Source of the DNA: Heterostelium multicystogenum | Lineage: Eukaryota > Evosea > Eumycetozoa > Acytosteliales > Acytosteliaceae | Assembly (NCBI GenBank): GCA_003667245.1 | Contig: RCNN01000447.1 | Coordinates: 1 to 23,608, forward strand | Length of the DNA stretch: 23,608 nucleotides | Reading direction: 5' to 3' | Part shown: one piece after another, positions 11,387 to 21,503 of the stretch | Position numbering within the stretch: the first letter of the stretch is position 1 | Layout of the letters: each line of letters begins with the position of its first letter | The notes under the pieces: model-generated | Database searches by the model: none | Told to the model about the DNA's origin: nothing | What the model saw: the letters and a program-made list of their open reading frames with translations, nothing else | Made by a program: the position numbers and the translations under genes

Positions 11387-11526
11387 CTGACGATGCAATG
11401 CGAAAGACATATCTCAGACTTACATGCTCAATGCAAATGTTATTTCAGGCAATGAAATATCAGAATTCCTTTTTAAGTATTTTTTCACTTAATCAAGAAG
11501 TATCTACTATTTTCACGAATTTGTGA
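11387..11526 (+). other. Candidate orphan exon, unidentified
   Basis: After a T-rich tract ending in tgtggtag, a 46-codon frame runs to TGA at 11524. Its peptide starts DDAMRKTYLRLTCSMQMLFQ and looks amphipathic-helical. An ATG followed by gtatgt at 11082-11090 would be a typical tiny first exon, but the phase does not join without a change. Could be an exon of a small helical protein or chance. Confidence 0.15.
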
Positions 11527-11790
11527 TTTTCATTTTCGTCAACCTAATAATATCTTTGGCAACTTCATCATCACCAATTTTATATTTATTTTCTGCACAA
11601 CTTTTTATCACTTTTAAATCAATTTGTAAAAAGAAGATTTTTTCCTTAGTTTTCAATTATCATAAATCATTACTCAAAAAGATCAGTCCAATCCAGAATA
11701 ATCATTTAAATTTGTCTTTGTAGCTCTTCAATTTCTAAAAAATAATAATAATTACTATTATATTTATTATTTATTTTATTTTGTTAATCT

Positions 11791-11810
11791 GGAATTCTTT
11801 AAAGAATTCC
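11791..11810. repeat. Perfect 20-bp palindrome
   Basis: GGAATTCTTTAAAGAATTCC is its own reverse complement over all 20 bases with no spacer, followed by an A-rich run (11811-11826). It could form a cruciform or an RNA hairpin, or bind a symmetric dimer. It is not attached to a recognised gene. Confidence 0.9.
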
Positions 11811-12794
11811 AAATAAAAAAAAAAAACAAATATAATTAAATATTTATAATTTGTACTGTCTTTTTGAGATCAGGACTCAATCTAATAGTCATCTTGTGAC
11901 ACTCTACTGTAATATAATAATAATCGAAACCACCAATCTGGAATGAATAGTCCAAGGTGCTGAATTCCAGGTCTTTTATTATCATTCATACCTTTGGTAT
12001 TATAATAATGCACTATAATCTGTCTCAACAATGCAAATCTGCGTGGTAGCTGAATCCCTGATCAACCCCTCAAACAGTCACTTTGTACTTCTTCAAAAAA
12101 TCAGAAAATCAAATTTATTCCAAATACTAAATTCTTATTTTTGCTTTGTCAAAGTGTCAAATTTTGACAGTTACATGGTACCCCCAATTTGTAAAATTCC
12201 ATTGTTTTTTTTTTTTATGTTTTTTAGTTTTTCTTGCATTAGATCCACACCATATATATAATTGGGTAGCGACAACTCAACTTATCCCAGATCTCAGAAC
12301 TTTCAGCAGACCTTACATCTTGTGTGGCAAGCTTGCCACTCTCAACAAAACAAATTATTATTTTTGGGTAGGTGTGGGTGTTATTTTTAACTTGGTGATT
12401 TTTGTTTTTTTTTGGTCCTACTTTGTGCTATGATGCAAGCAAGAACATTCCTTCAGAAGAACAATCATCATCCATAGTGAAAAAATAACTGTTGACTCAT
12501 AGAGTCGCATCCTTACAATACTTGCAAAAAAAAGAAAAAACAAAAATTCATTTTAATTAAATATATATCCAAACAAGAATGAACAATCACACTATACCAT
12601 CTCTGGAGGAATAAACAACACACAAACCATCTATGTACTCCTTGTCAATCCAAACTAAAAACACAAACAAAAAAAAACAGCTCTTTCCCAAGTGTGTGAG
12701 CTGAAACAAACATCTTTATTCTAAAATTTTAAATTTCACTCGACTATTTTTTCCAATTAAATTTTCATTTTTTTTGTACTTTTAAATTAAAGCA

Positions 12795-12960
12795 AAATCA
12801 TGAGTGCGGTGTGCTGTTTGGAAGGAGTGACACGCACCGACCCCACCCTCCTGCCTGCATAATTTTGTCTTTTCACAAAAACCAGCCATCTCAGTGAATG
12901 TGTTGGTCAATCATCTCTGCGGTGTTGCTGAGTTGCTGATGGTCATATCTTCAACCCCCA
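12795..12960. promoter_or_regulatory. GC-richer block upstream of the RWP-RK gene
   Basis: About 165 bp that stand out from the spacer by GC content, with GTGCGGTGTG at 12804, then CACGCACCGACCCCACCCTCC at 12831-12851 and GCGGTGTTGCTGAGTTGC further on. A second GT-rich part (13045-13120) has TTGGTTGTGTAG and TTGGGTGTTTT. GT-rich blocks of this kind resemble dictyostelid developmental promoter elements. Distance to the start at 13878 is 0.8-1.1 kb. Function is inferred. Confidence 0.25.
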
Positions 12961-13877
12961 TTTTTTTCATTTAATTTACTTCGCTATTTCAATAATAGTT
13001 GCAATTTTATGCTTAAAATAATTTAAATTGTTTTTTATTTTTTCCTTCCTGGTTGGTGCTATGGTTGGTTGTGTAGTGATCACTTTTGGATTGGGTGTTT
13101 TGATTTCTGGTCAAATGAAAGACATCCTCTTACCTAAACAACAACAAAACAGTTCGCTTTTCATTTTAGTAGTTTAGTTTCTCCTAATCACCAACAAGCA
13201 ATCAAATCAATCAATCAAACAAATAATAATAACCAACCAACAAATACAACTAATAATAAATAATAATAATAATATAAAAATAAAATATTACTATTAATCA
13301 GCTATCAGTTAATAAAACCATTTAATAAATGCCTTTTCACTTGTAGCATTAATTAATACTTAACTCCACATCCACTCATCGCCAAGAAAGATCCAACCAC
13401 AATCATCTTTATCAACAACAATAATAATACTCTTATAAAATCATTGTTGTATCATACATTAATAAAAATAATAATATTTTGTAAATTTAAAATCAAATCC
13501 ATCCAATCAATCAATCAATTCCAAACCAACCTCAACCAATCTTATTATTAATTGTATATAAAAAAAAATCCTCCCAATTACCTTCTTTTAAGTAATTTAT
13601 AATAATAATCGATATTATTTTTTTTTTTCTAAATCATTCGATAATTACGCATTTATATATATTATATATTTTTTTAAACGATAATATATATATTTATTAC
13701 CTACTTAATTTGTCATAGTATTTTTCGTGTTTTCACCATCACCTGTCCATAGTAATAGTATTTTTTTCCCTTCCTTTCCAATCGATTCCATTCCCTTTTC
13801 TTTTTTTTCCAAAATCTAAACCTACTTTAGATTCTTTTTAATATTTTATTCTTTTCACTAATCATCGTCTATTAAAG

Positions 13878-15215
13878 ATGCCTCTTTCACAAGAAATTGA
13901 TCTACAATTCCTTTCCAAGTATTTCCATCTTCCCATCAATGATGTGGCAAAGGAAATAGGCGTATGTGCCACTGTATTAAAGAAAATATGTCGTAAAAAT
14001 GGTATTCCAAGATGGCCACACAGAAAGGTAAATATCAAATAATTATCTATTTTTTTCTTGTATCCACCATTTATTAATTTTTTAAATTTTAGATCAAATC
14101 CATTGATAAAATGATTTCAAACCTTGAAAATTCAACTCCTAAAAATCCAGAAGAGGAAAATAGAATTAAGGAAGAAATCAATAGTTTGAAAAAGAAGAAA
14201 GCCTACTTGATCAAACATCCAAATATTTTGGCGATCAAATCTTCAATCAAACAAAAAGAAGCTGAATTGCTCAACCAAAAGATCAATGAAAACCAGTTCG
14301 AACTCGAGAGCATCTCTTCTCCAATGATTACACAACCAATTGCCGCACCCAGCTTTAACTACTTGGCGGCAGCTGCCACCGTTGTAGCCCAACAGGCTCC
14401 AGTCCAATTTTTGAATCCACAACAACAACATCATCAAATTCAACCATCGATTTCAACAGTGCCATCGACATCACCGGTATTCGAATCGGTGAGGGTATCA
14501 TCCCACCTCCAACAAATCCCACAATCTCTATCGACTTCATCTTCGCCACTCTCTTTGTCTAATGAAATGGCAACACCATTCTGTTTCAGTCCAGTGCCAA
14601 CTCAATCAAACTCACTCAACTCATCAAATAGCGATCTTTGGAAGAACCACTTTGAGTCACCACTGCAAACACTCCAAACTGCAGCTGCCGACTTGACTCG
14701 CCACGTCTCACCTTCTCCAACTCCAATGAATCAATCGAACGAATCATCATTCATCAAATTGCCCAAATTGAACATTCCCGAATTTGAATCGATGGGAAAT
14801 ACACTGAAAACATTAGAACCAGTTGTATGGAACGGACTGAAAGATTCAAATGGTGCCGATCGTCTTTCTCCACTCCAAACCTCAAGTTCCTCACTTTTTC
14901 AGCTCTGCTGGTGGACAACAAGTTGTTCCATTGCCATCGTGGTTCAAGGCTGAACACGATTCAATCTTCAACAGCTCCACCAACAGCAGCGGCAGCCATT
15001 TCAGTAACAGTGGTGAATTCACATTTGCCAAATCTCTCTCTTCGTCAGCATCACTGACACCTTCCTCCCTCTCCAACAGCAAATCACCTCTGGCCAAGCG
15101 AGGTGAACTGCGCTCTGTAACCCGAGTAGACCAATTGATTACCGAAGACGACATCCAAGTCCTTATGGATCTCCATCTTCCCCAATCATTGAATATGAAT
15201 ATTAAACCTATTTAA
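13878..15215 (+). CDS. RWP-RK domain transcription factor
   Basis: RWP-RK proteins are DNA-binding factors best known from plants and green algae (nitrate response, gamete and mating-type programmes) and also present in dictyostelids. Exon 1 (13878-14027, 50 codons) holds the domain: residues 8-50 form the helices (FLSKYFHLPINDVAKEIG, then CATVLKKICRKNGIP) and end in the signature RWPHRK (RWPxRK) at 45-50. After a 65-nt intron (14028-14092), exon 2 begins with a Lys/Glu-rich coiled-coil-like stretch (about residues 50-115). A long Ser/Thr/Pro/Gln-rich region follows, and then a conserved-looking tail (ELRSVTRVDQLITEDDIQVL). An extra T in the T5 run 14895-14899 shifts the frame; without it the reading continues to TAA at 15213 for about 423 residues. 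An A-rich 3' flank (15246-15280) holds several AATAAA. The domain call is secure; targets are unknown. Confidence 0.92.
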
Positions 15216-17376
15216 TATTTTATATTTTTATATATCTTTATTCCAAAAAAAAAAAAATAAAAAAATAAAAAAAAAAAAACAATCCAAATTGATATACTAT
15301 TTCAATTTCTATTTCTACTTCACCATAAATTACCCATTCGCTACCAACCCCACTTACCCAGCACAAACAAATTCAATCAAATTTCAAATGTAGTTCTATC
15401 TCCTTTAGATAGATATGTTACATTCTTTATTTTTAAAGTTATGAATTTTCATTTCAATCAAGTGTATCAACAATCCTTAATATAATATAACCTTAGTAAT
15501 ATCTTTTAACTCATATGTTCACTTCCATCTCATCAATCATCTTTTAGATATTTTGACAGAAATATTCTGTTGATGATTCAAGAAAACACAACCGAATATT
15601 AATAAATAATCAAATTTTTGATAAACAAGTGTGTCGGTAAAGTTCATATGAACTCATTTTTAAAAGATGGTTCCTCATTTCTTTAAAAATAAAGAGTTAC
15701 CTTTTATCTGGGTACCCCAATACTAAAGTGCTTGTTGTCGGATCAAAAATGAAAATAAAACTTTAAAAAATTAAAAAACAAACATCTTTTTATGGAGTAA
15801 ATCTGTGTTTAAAAAAAAGAAATCGTTGGTCCCCACACTCCCGTTGATGATACATGTAAAAAAAAGAAATCGAACAAAACAAAAAAATAATATCCGGATG
15901 GATAACCCTTCCACACACCACCACACCAGAACATCCAAAAGTAAACAAACAATAACAATAACAACTACTGCTCACTCCTCTCATACAAACAAATCAACTT
16001 GGGTCATCCAAAAACACATCGTTTTTCTATTTGTTTTTTGTTTCTTTTGTTTTTTGTTTTATACATATATAACATTATATCTGTCAATAATATATATTTA
16101 TTGACCACACTAATTACAACTACAACACCAACAACACTACATAACTAAACTATTAATTCCCCACCACCAATTGGAATAATCATTTCTAATATTATTTTTA
16201 TAATTCTACTATAATTTTATTAATATTAATAATATATCTTGTTCAAGATAACAATATCAAGTACACCCAGCAGCAGCAGCAGCAACAACAACAACAACAA
16301 TTACGGCAAGAGGAGATAAAACAGGAAAGAGAAGAGTGGAACAGAACTTACAAGTAACCAACAACACATACACTAAACAACAGCAACAGTGTAGTTTTCA
16401 ATTCATCATATTTAAAAAAAATTTTTAGATTCACTCATTTAACTTCGATTTGTTGTCTATTCATAATTATAATAATCTCTTTTTTATATTATATTATATT
16501 ATATTATATTATATTATTAATATATTTCCTTTTGTATCATTACATTTAATACTTTATTTATTTAAATATTCATTTCTATCAATATTAAAATATATATCAT
16601 CATATTATTATATATTGAAAAGTATAGAATCATAGTTTAATTTATTTATTTATTTATTGAACTTTGAAGGTATGTTGGTATTAATGATTGGCAAGCGATA
16701 ACAAAACTAAGAAACAACAAGTAATGAATGAAAACTTGATTAAACAAACAAAATTCCACAAATCACATAGTCAGTGGTATAAGCGCGACACCCGCAAATC
16801 TCAAATACAATTTGGAAATATCCAAATGCCCAGACTCTTCAATACAGCGCACTAAATCGAAAAAACACTCACAGAAAAATCAAAAAAACAATTTGCACTC
16901 ATGCAAGTTCCCATCAAAAAATATCGATTACTTTTATATCAAAATTTATTTTGTTTATGATTTTATTTTTTTTATTTTTGTGTTGTTTCAACTCAAGAAA
17001 AAGAAATTACTATTGTTTCCAGACACCATTTATATTGGGAGTCTCTTGCCACTAGTGGTGTTATCGTCAACTATCAACATCTCACCTCCAACATCATCAA
17101 CATCAACATTACAATAGTTATTTCTTGTTTTTATCACTCACTCCTCATCTTATTTATTACTATCCTATCTATATTAATTAATATTTATTTATAGTTTTGT
17201 TTTTCATTCATTGCTTTTATACAAAAAAAATAATTTTTATTAATCAAAAAGCCGAAATATTTAGATCAACTCAATATATATATTACCGACCGATTGACCG
17301 ATTTCACAGACAGTTTATTTGATTTGCGATATCATTTATTCTTATTCTACCTACAATACAACAACCAACATACAGT
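15216..17376. other. AT-rich spacer
   Basis: About 2.2 kb between the RWP-RK and PAQR genes. Contents: an A-rich tract (15246-15280), the element AAAAAAAAGAAATCG twice (near 15809 and 15858), TATTA repeats at about 16487-16517, and long T runs. Apart from the poly-Gln exon at 16262 no convincing coding sequence is seen; frames at 15805-16104 and 16812-17117 are biased Lys/Ser or Tyr/Ile/Phe-rich translations. The last 150 bp form the PAQR leader. Confidence 0.6.
16262..16357 (+). other. Orphan poly-Gln/charged exon, gene unknown
   Basis: After atatcaag at 16254-16261 the frame reads Tyr-Thr, eleven Gln (five CAG then six CAA), then LRQEEIKQEREEWNRTYK and TAA at 16355-16357. The charged helical tail is strongly coding-like and unlike the spacer around it. 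There is no in-frame ATG upstream, so it needs another exon. It could be a last exon, or the terminal AA could be followed by an intron (gtaacc at 16354 to tttttag at 16428), though what follows reads as AT-rich noise. Partner exons were not found in 15216-16261. Confidence 0.4.
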
Positions 17377-18458
17377 ATGTCTATTCAGATTAACGATACT
17401 ATGGTCCTGCCAGAGGAGATTGATCCAGAGATCCAATCATTCTCTGAGGAAATCATGAACACACTTTCACATACAATTGGATTATTCCTCTGCATTCCAG
17501 CAGTATTCTTCTTGATATCAGTTGCCAGAATGCGTGGAACTCGTTGGCATGTCCTCTCCTGTTCGATATATGGTATTTCTTTGGTAGGTAACAAGCAAGT
17601 CAAAGACTCGTTAGTTTGGCATGTGCCAAAGGTCACCCCTCAAGTGTCAAAAATGGAGCACTAATTTTTTTTTGATTTTTTTGATTTTTATTTTTGATCG
17701 ATCGATCGATTGATTTCTATTTCCAAATCTAGATGACAATGTATTTCTGTTCATCACTGTACCACTCCGTAGGAGTATTTATACATTTAGAGAAATATAG
17801 ATGTTTTTTAAGGATCTCGACCACTGCGCCATCTACTTGCTTATCGCTGGTACATACACACCACTTACATTGATCAACTTGATCCACAACAACATTTCAA
17901 AGGAACAAAAGAGCAACACACCAACAAAACAAGCTTCCAAAGGTCGTTAAGATTGGATGGATACTATTTTCAGTCGTTTGGTTGATGTGCTTCATTGGAG
18001 TCATGAGTAAGATGATTCTTGGAGCCAACAGCATTCCAGACTTCTTTTCCAATGGTTTCTATCTTTTGATGGGTTGGGTATCACTCGTTGGATTGCGTGA
18101 TCTGATAACCCACTTGCCAAGAAAAGGTTTGAAGTTGTTGGTCTCTGGTGGACTTGCCTACACCAGTGGTGTTGGATTCCTCATTTGGGAGACAACCCCA
18201 TTCAACCACGCTATCTGGCATCTTTTTGTCGGTGCAGGATCGATCCTCCACTACTTTTGTATTTTAGAATGTATCATTCCTTCACGAAAAGACGGACCAT
18301 CCTCTGTCATCATTGACAATATCGAATTCGCTGAAAAGCAACTCAGCATGGTTTTCTTTGGTAGCCGTGGACGTCGTCAAAAGTTTATTGTAAAATATAT
18401 GACTACTTTGTATCGTGTCCTAATTGGTTGGGCTTTCAAAACAACCAAAGTACAATAA
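17377..18458 (+). CDS. PAQR/HlyIII-family seven-helix membrane protein
   Basis: Members of this family (bacterial HlyIII-type proteins, adiponectin and progestin receptors) are seven-helix membrane proteins with a zinc site and are placed in the CREST hydrolase superfamily. Exon 1 is 17377-17583, exon 2 17733-18458, intron 149 nt. The family motifs are all present: EEIMNTLSHTIG at the start of helix 1, a Ser-Ser-Leu-Tyr-His at the end of helix 2, LDHCAIYLLIAGTYTP in helix 3, and the zinc ligands in HAIWHLFVGAGSILHY near helix 7 (HxxxH). The helix-3 motif is of the HlyIII type and not the adiponectin-receptor type. A polar loop (about 17884-17945) and a basic C-terminal tail are extra. Two compensating single-base problems, one base short in T6 17804-17809 and one extra in A4 17926-17929, break the frame; corrected length is about 310 residues. 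Ligand or substrate is unknown. AATAAA at 18473. Confidence 0.92.
17615..17630. repeat. Inverted repeat in PAQR intron 1
   Basis: TTTGGCATGTGCCAAA: two 7-base arms around TG, inside the intron just after the donor, followed downstream by a GATC repeat (17697-17712). Possibly chance; no function known. Confidence 0.6.
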
Positions 18459-18618
18459 TAGAATAATAGTTAAATAAATAAAATAGTATAGTTTAGTTTA
18501 CTTAATATAATATATTGTCAGATCTTCGGAATCTAATTTAAAGATGGAGATGATCAATGTTTTGAAGAATATTTTAGTACTAGTTTTATTTAAATGAAGT
18601 GGAATGGAATTTCCAATT
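18459..18618. other. Convergent 3' spacer of PAQR and HAT1
   Basis: 160 bp between two stop codons, AT-rich, with AATAAA at 18473 and 18477 for the plus strand and TTTATT at 18585-18590 for the minus strand. No gene. Confidence 0.6.
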
Positions 18619-20110
18619 TTAGGGTCCAAGATGATTAGAACGAATCGATTGAGTGTATTCTTCCTCCAATTGAGCATATAGGTCAATGATGACTTTCTTT
18701 TTACTTTCTTCAATTTCTTTCTTTCTCTCTGGGGTATCAGCAGCTTCTCTATCGGTGTTTCCAGCTGCAGCAGCTTCCACTTCTGATCCAAAGAATTGCT
18801 TATATAGTTTCTTTTTAATATAGATTCTGAATTTCTTATACACTGGATCGTAGGCAGGTCTGTTTATCAATTTGCTTAAAATATAGATCTCCAGTATGGT
18901 TTTCGATTGGACTGGTGTTATCAACAATTGTTTTCTTATCTCTTCAAACAGTGCGCTATGATTTTTAGATAAATCCAAATCTTCTTTTATATCCTTGAAT
19001 AATCCTTGTTTATAAATATTCTCCAGATCCACTGAATTTCTTAAAAGTCTAGAGTACAATGAGCCATTAGTATTTGGTATTGGTATTATGCTTTTGAATG
19101 AAATTTACATGAAAAATTCAGCTGGATCCTCAACTGTTATATCATAGACTGGTCCATATACACCTGGATTTGATTTATAATAATCGTAAATTGAATTAAG
19201 TAATCTCTCTAAAAAGTTATGAATACTGTTAGTGTATTATTTCTTTACTCTTAAGAGACATAACCTACTTCCAAGTCCCATTCTTTGGAATGGTGGTAAA
19301 ATTAAGAATTGACTAATTATAAAATATAATGTCGGTCAGTTGATATGTTTAATGAATATTTTGATGATTGGTCGTAGTTACCTGATTCTAGATCTGTTTG
19401 ATGATGGGTGGTGGTAGAAATTGTAGATTGTAGAGTATCCGACGATTCCATATCTCTTTTCACCGTCGATCATTCTTTTCTCGAAAACCATGAATATGTC
19501 CCAATTGGAATCTTCTGTATGAATATAAGATGATCCATCGATGTACAAAGTACAAATACCTGTAATTTCTCATGATAACGAAGTATGTTTGGATCTGTAA
19601 TCTTTCCATAGTAAATTTCAAAGCATCTCTCCTCGCCCGTCTCCTTGTCAATTCTGTTGTATTCATGTATCTTGTCACCTGGTGGTCTAAATGATTTCTC
19701 TTTCTCCTCAATATACTATAGATGGCATTTCGATTGTAAGTACGTGTGTTGATCAATAAGCAGCTAGCTAGCTACATACGTCTTTGAATGAATCAAAGGT
19801 AGGCTTTGGTGGGTCAGTCTTTGACATTATATTAAGTAGTTGTTGCTCTACATTAGTGATATTCTTTGATTTGAGTGTGTAGTTGGTCTCTATGAAAGTG
19901 GTGAGCGAGCCAGCACCCATGTAGATGTTTAAAGTGAGTGGTTCATAACCAATGATTTGCTCCTCCTTGAAGATCTGATGGGAAATACTCTGGTGTAAAA
20001 GCTATGTCGTCGTCGGCGTCAGAAGCAACATTAAGATCACTAGGTGACCAAATCAACCTGATTTTAGTTGTTTCATTTGGATCGAATCTTAATATCTTAG
20101 TACTATCCAT
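18619..20110 (-). CDS. hat1: Histone acetyltransferase type B catalytic subunit HAT1
   Basis: HAT1 acetylates newly made histone H4 at Lys5 and Lys12 before chromatin assembly, with an RbAp46/48-type partner. Five exons on the minus strand: 19780-20110, 19382-19715, 19269-19312, 19109-19208 and 18619-19048. Introns are 60-69 nt and GT..AG. The N-terminal domain has FHQIF and an IIGYEPL segment (human HQLF..E..IFGYKGL), then YIEEKEKSFRPPG and DSNWDIFMVFEK. The GNAT core has QFLILPPFQRMGLG with the acetyl-CoA loop QRMGLG (residues about 231-236) and DITVEDP, whose Glu (about 263) corresponds to the catalytic base of human HAT1. The C-terminal helical domain is complete, with an Ala-rich insert (VEAAAAGNTDREAA). 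One extra base in GGG 19980-19982 and one missing base near 19546 (a Trp codon) break exons 1 and 2; corrected length is about 412 residues against 419 in human. Poly(A) candidate at 18585-18590. Confidence 0.94.
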
Positions 20111-20346
20111 GATCTTCTCTACTCTTCTACAATTACTTTATAACAAATTTGATAATTGTATATTAATAATATGTGAATTGTGTGTTTGAATTCAGGTGTG
20201 GTGGTAAATGTAAAAAAAAAAAGGAGGGAACAACTTGACAATTACTCATTTTTTAATAGTGGAATTAAATTTTTAAATTTTGAATTTCATTTCATTTCAT
20301 TTCAAACGGAACTATTTGAATTTCATTTTAAGTTGTTTTATTGTTG
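20111..20346. promoter_or_regulatory. Intergenic region, HAT1 promoter side
   Basis: 236 bp between the end of the acyltransferase gene and the HAT1 start, both on the minus strand. It contains an A11 tract near 20212 and a TTTCA repeat (20286-20303). TTTATT at 20337-20342 is a candidate poly(A) signal for the upstream gene. No defined promoter element is visible. Confidence 0.45.
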
Positions 20347-21503
20347 TTAGTGTTGATGATCTTGGTATTTGGCAACGAACCAACGACATTTATCAGGCAT
20401 AACTTTGTATCCAATCGATTTGAAGAGTGAGTGTGATGCAACGTTGTCTTCGGCAATGTAAATATAGGGAATGTATTCGTAGTTTTCTAGTAGCTTCATT
20501 AGCATGTGGGCAATAGCTTTCTTTGCAAATCCTCTGTTTCTGAAAGAAACTGGTGTAAACAATGCACCGATGTTGCCGTCTGTATACTGGATCATCCAAG
20601 ATGCCATTTCACCATTGACTTTAATGCAGCTGGTCAATGCATATTGTGCAACCCATTTCATAAATTTCAAACTAGATTCATTTCTGTATGTCCAGTTGGC
20701 ATCTAATAATAATAATAATAATAATAACAATAGGTCAAATATTGGCACCAAATACTTTGTTAGCAAACTATGTGAAGATTATGATCATTTTTTGCGCTGA
20801 ACTCTCTTACCAATTATTTCGGCATCAGCCAAAGAAGCTGATGTAATTGTATATTTGTCTCCTTCGTCAGCAAGTAACTCTTTGAATTCCTTCAGTCTTT
20901 GTTGAACGTCTGGGATGTCAATCAAACAAAAATCATAGGTCTCTGGATTGTCGATGACAGTTATTCCTTGATCTTTAAATACCTTTTCTAAAATATCGTT
21001 TTCTCTTAAACCCACACAGGAGAATACCATTGTCTCTCTAAAATTGACCATCATGGTTGATAATATGGTTAGTATTTAATCTATCCAGAGCCTGTCTGAG
21101 AAATTGTATTGTGGCGCCACAATAGTATGGACATACGTTGTAAATTCATTTAGATGACAAACCAATCCATTGTTTGTAAATGGATACTCAGTGGTAATCG
21201 AGACTGATTTTGATCTCTATATGGCAAAAGGAATCCACGCTTCCAGTTATGTTGGGTGACAAAGTTTGTGAAGATCTCGATATCGTTGTTGAATACACAG
21301 AATTGACCACGAACACGATCTATCGAAAAAATAAGTGATGGTGAATCGATGTCATTTGCAAAGAACAAGTAGTTTTGACCACCTTTCAAAATGATCTGTG
21401 CAGAGAGTCTCTCCTTAAAAGCGAAGCCATCGATTTTCTCTAATAAAACTGTTGGTGACTTTATAAGTTCTAATTCAGTAATTTCATATTCAATAGCAAT
21501 CAT
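20347..21503 (-). CDS. GNAT N-acyltransferase, GLYAT/FR47-like
   Basis: The C-terminal half is a GNAT fold of the kind found in glycine N-acyltransferase-like proteins: GNIGALFTPVSFRNRGFAKK with the acyl-CoA loop RNRGFA, then PYIYIAEDNVASHSLFKSIG (the family's Y..V..DN..S...F...GF). The N-terminal half (21503 downward) is a weaker mixed alpha/beta domain, as in GLYAT. The last intron, 20703-20810 on the minus strand, has a (TTA)8 tract at its acceptor, and exon phases agree. A second intron at 21096-21136 (gtatgt..ctcag, 41 nt) restores the frame to LNTNHIINHDGQF but is short for this genome. Two single-base corrections are also needed (short A4 at plus 21208-21211, extra base at plus 21040-21043). 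With these the protein is about 335 residues. Substrate cannot be told from sequence. The C-terminal domain is sure, the middle is not. Confidence 0.82.
20703..20726 (-). repeat. (TTA)n tract at a splice acceptor
   Basis: On the minus strand about seven TTA units, slightly interrupted, run directly into the acceptor TTAG of the last intron of the acyltransferase gene. The microsatellite takes the place of the usual pyrimidine tract. Confidence 0.7.

Larger units (their letters stand above)
9480..13877. other. 4.4-kb AT-rich spacer with coding-like scraps
   Basis: No gene can be called with confidence between LAMTOR3 and the RWP-RK gene. The left part (9575-10380) is less AT-rich and contains several short coding-like frames on both strands, listed separately. 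The rest is mostly A/T runs, TAA and CAT microsatellites (for example near 11270-11290), a perfect palindrome at 11791 and GT/CA-rich blocks near 12800-12960 and 13045-13120, which may belong to the promoter of the RWP-RK gene. Confidence 0.6.

Noticed and set aside
12031..12433. Two overlapping frames of 76 and 95 codons
   Set aside because: Phe/Leu-rich products of T-rich DNA, no motif, no splice context; best read as chance.
14891..15154. 87-codon minus-strand frame
   Set aside because: Antisense of the Ser-rich RWP-RK C-terminal region.
15805..16104. 99-codon plus-strand frame, Lys/Thr-rich then Phe/Tyr-rich
   Set aside because: Made of A-rich then T-rich runs and CAA/ACA repeats; composition as in spacer.
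16450..17117. Frames of 61 and 101 codons before the PAQR gene
   Set aside because: Translations of TATTA repeats and T-rich DNA; no recognisable domain.
17764..17800. Possible 32-nt mini-intron gtaggag..atatag in PAQR exon 2
   Set aside because: Removing it also restores the frame, but the segment reads as sensible protein (VGVFIHLEKYRCF) and a missing T in a T run explains the shift more simply.
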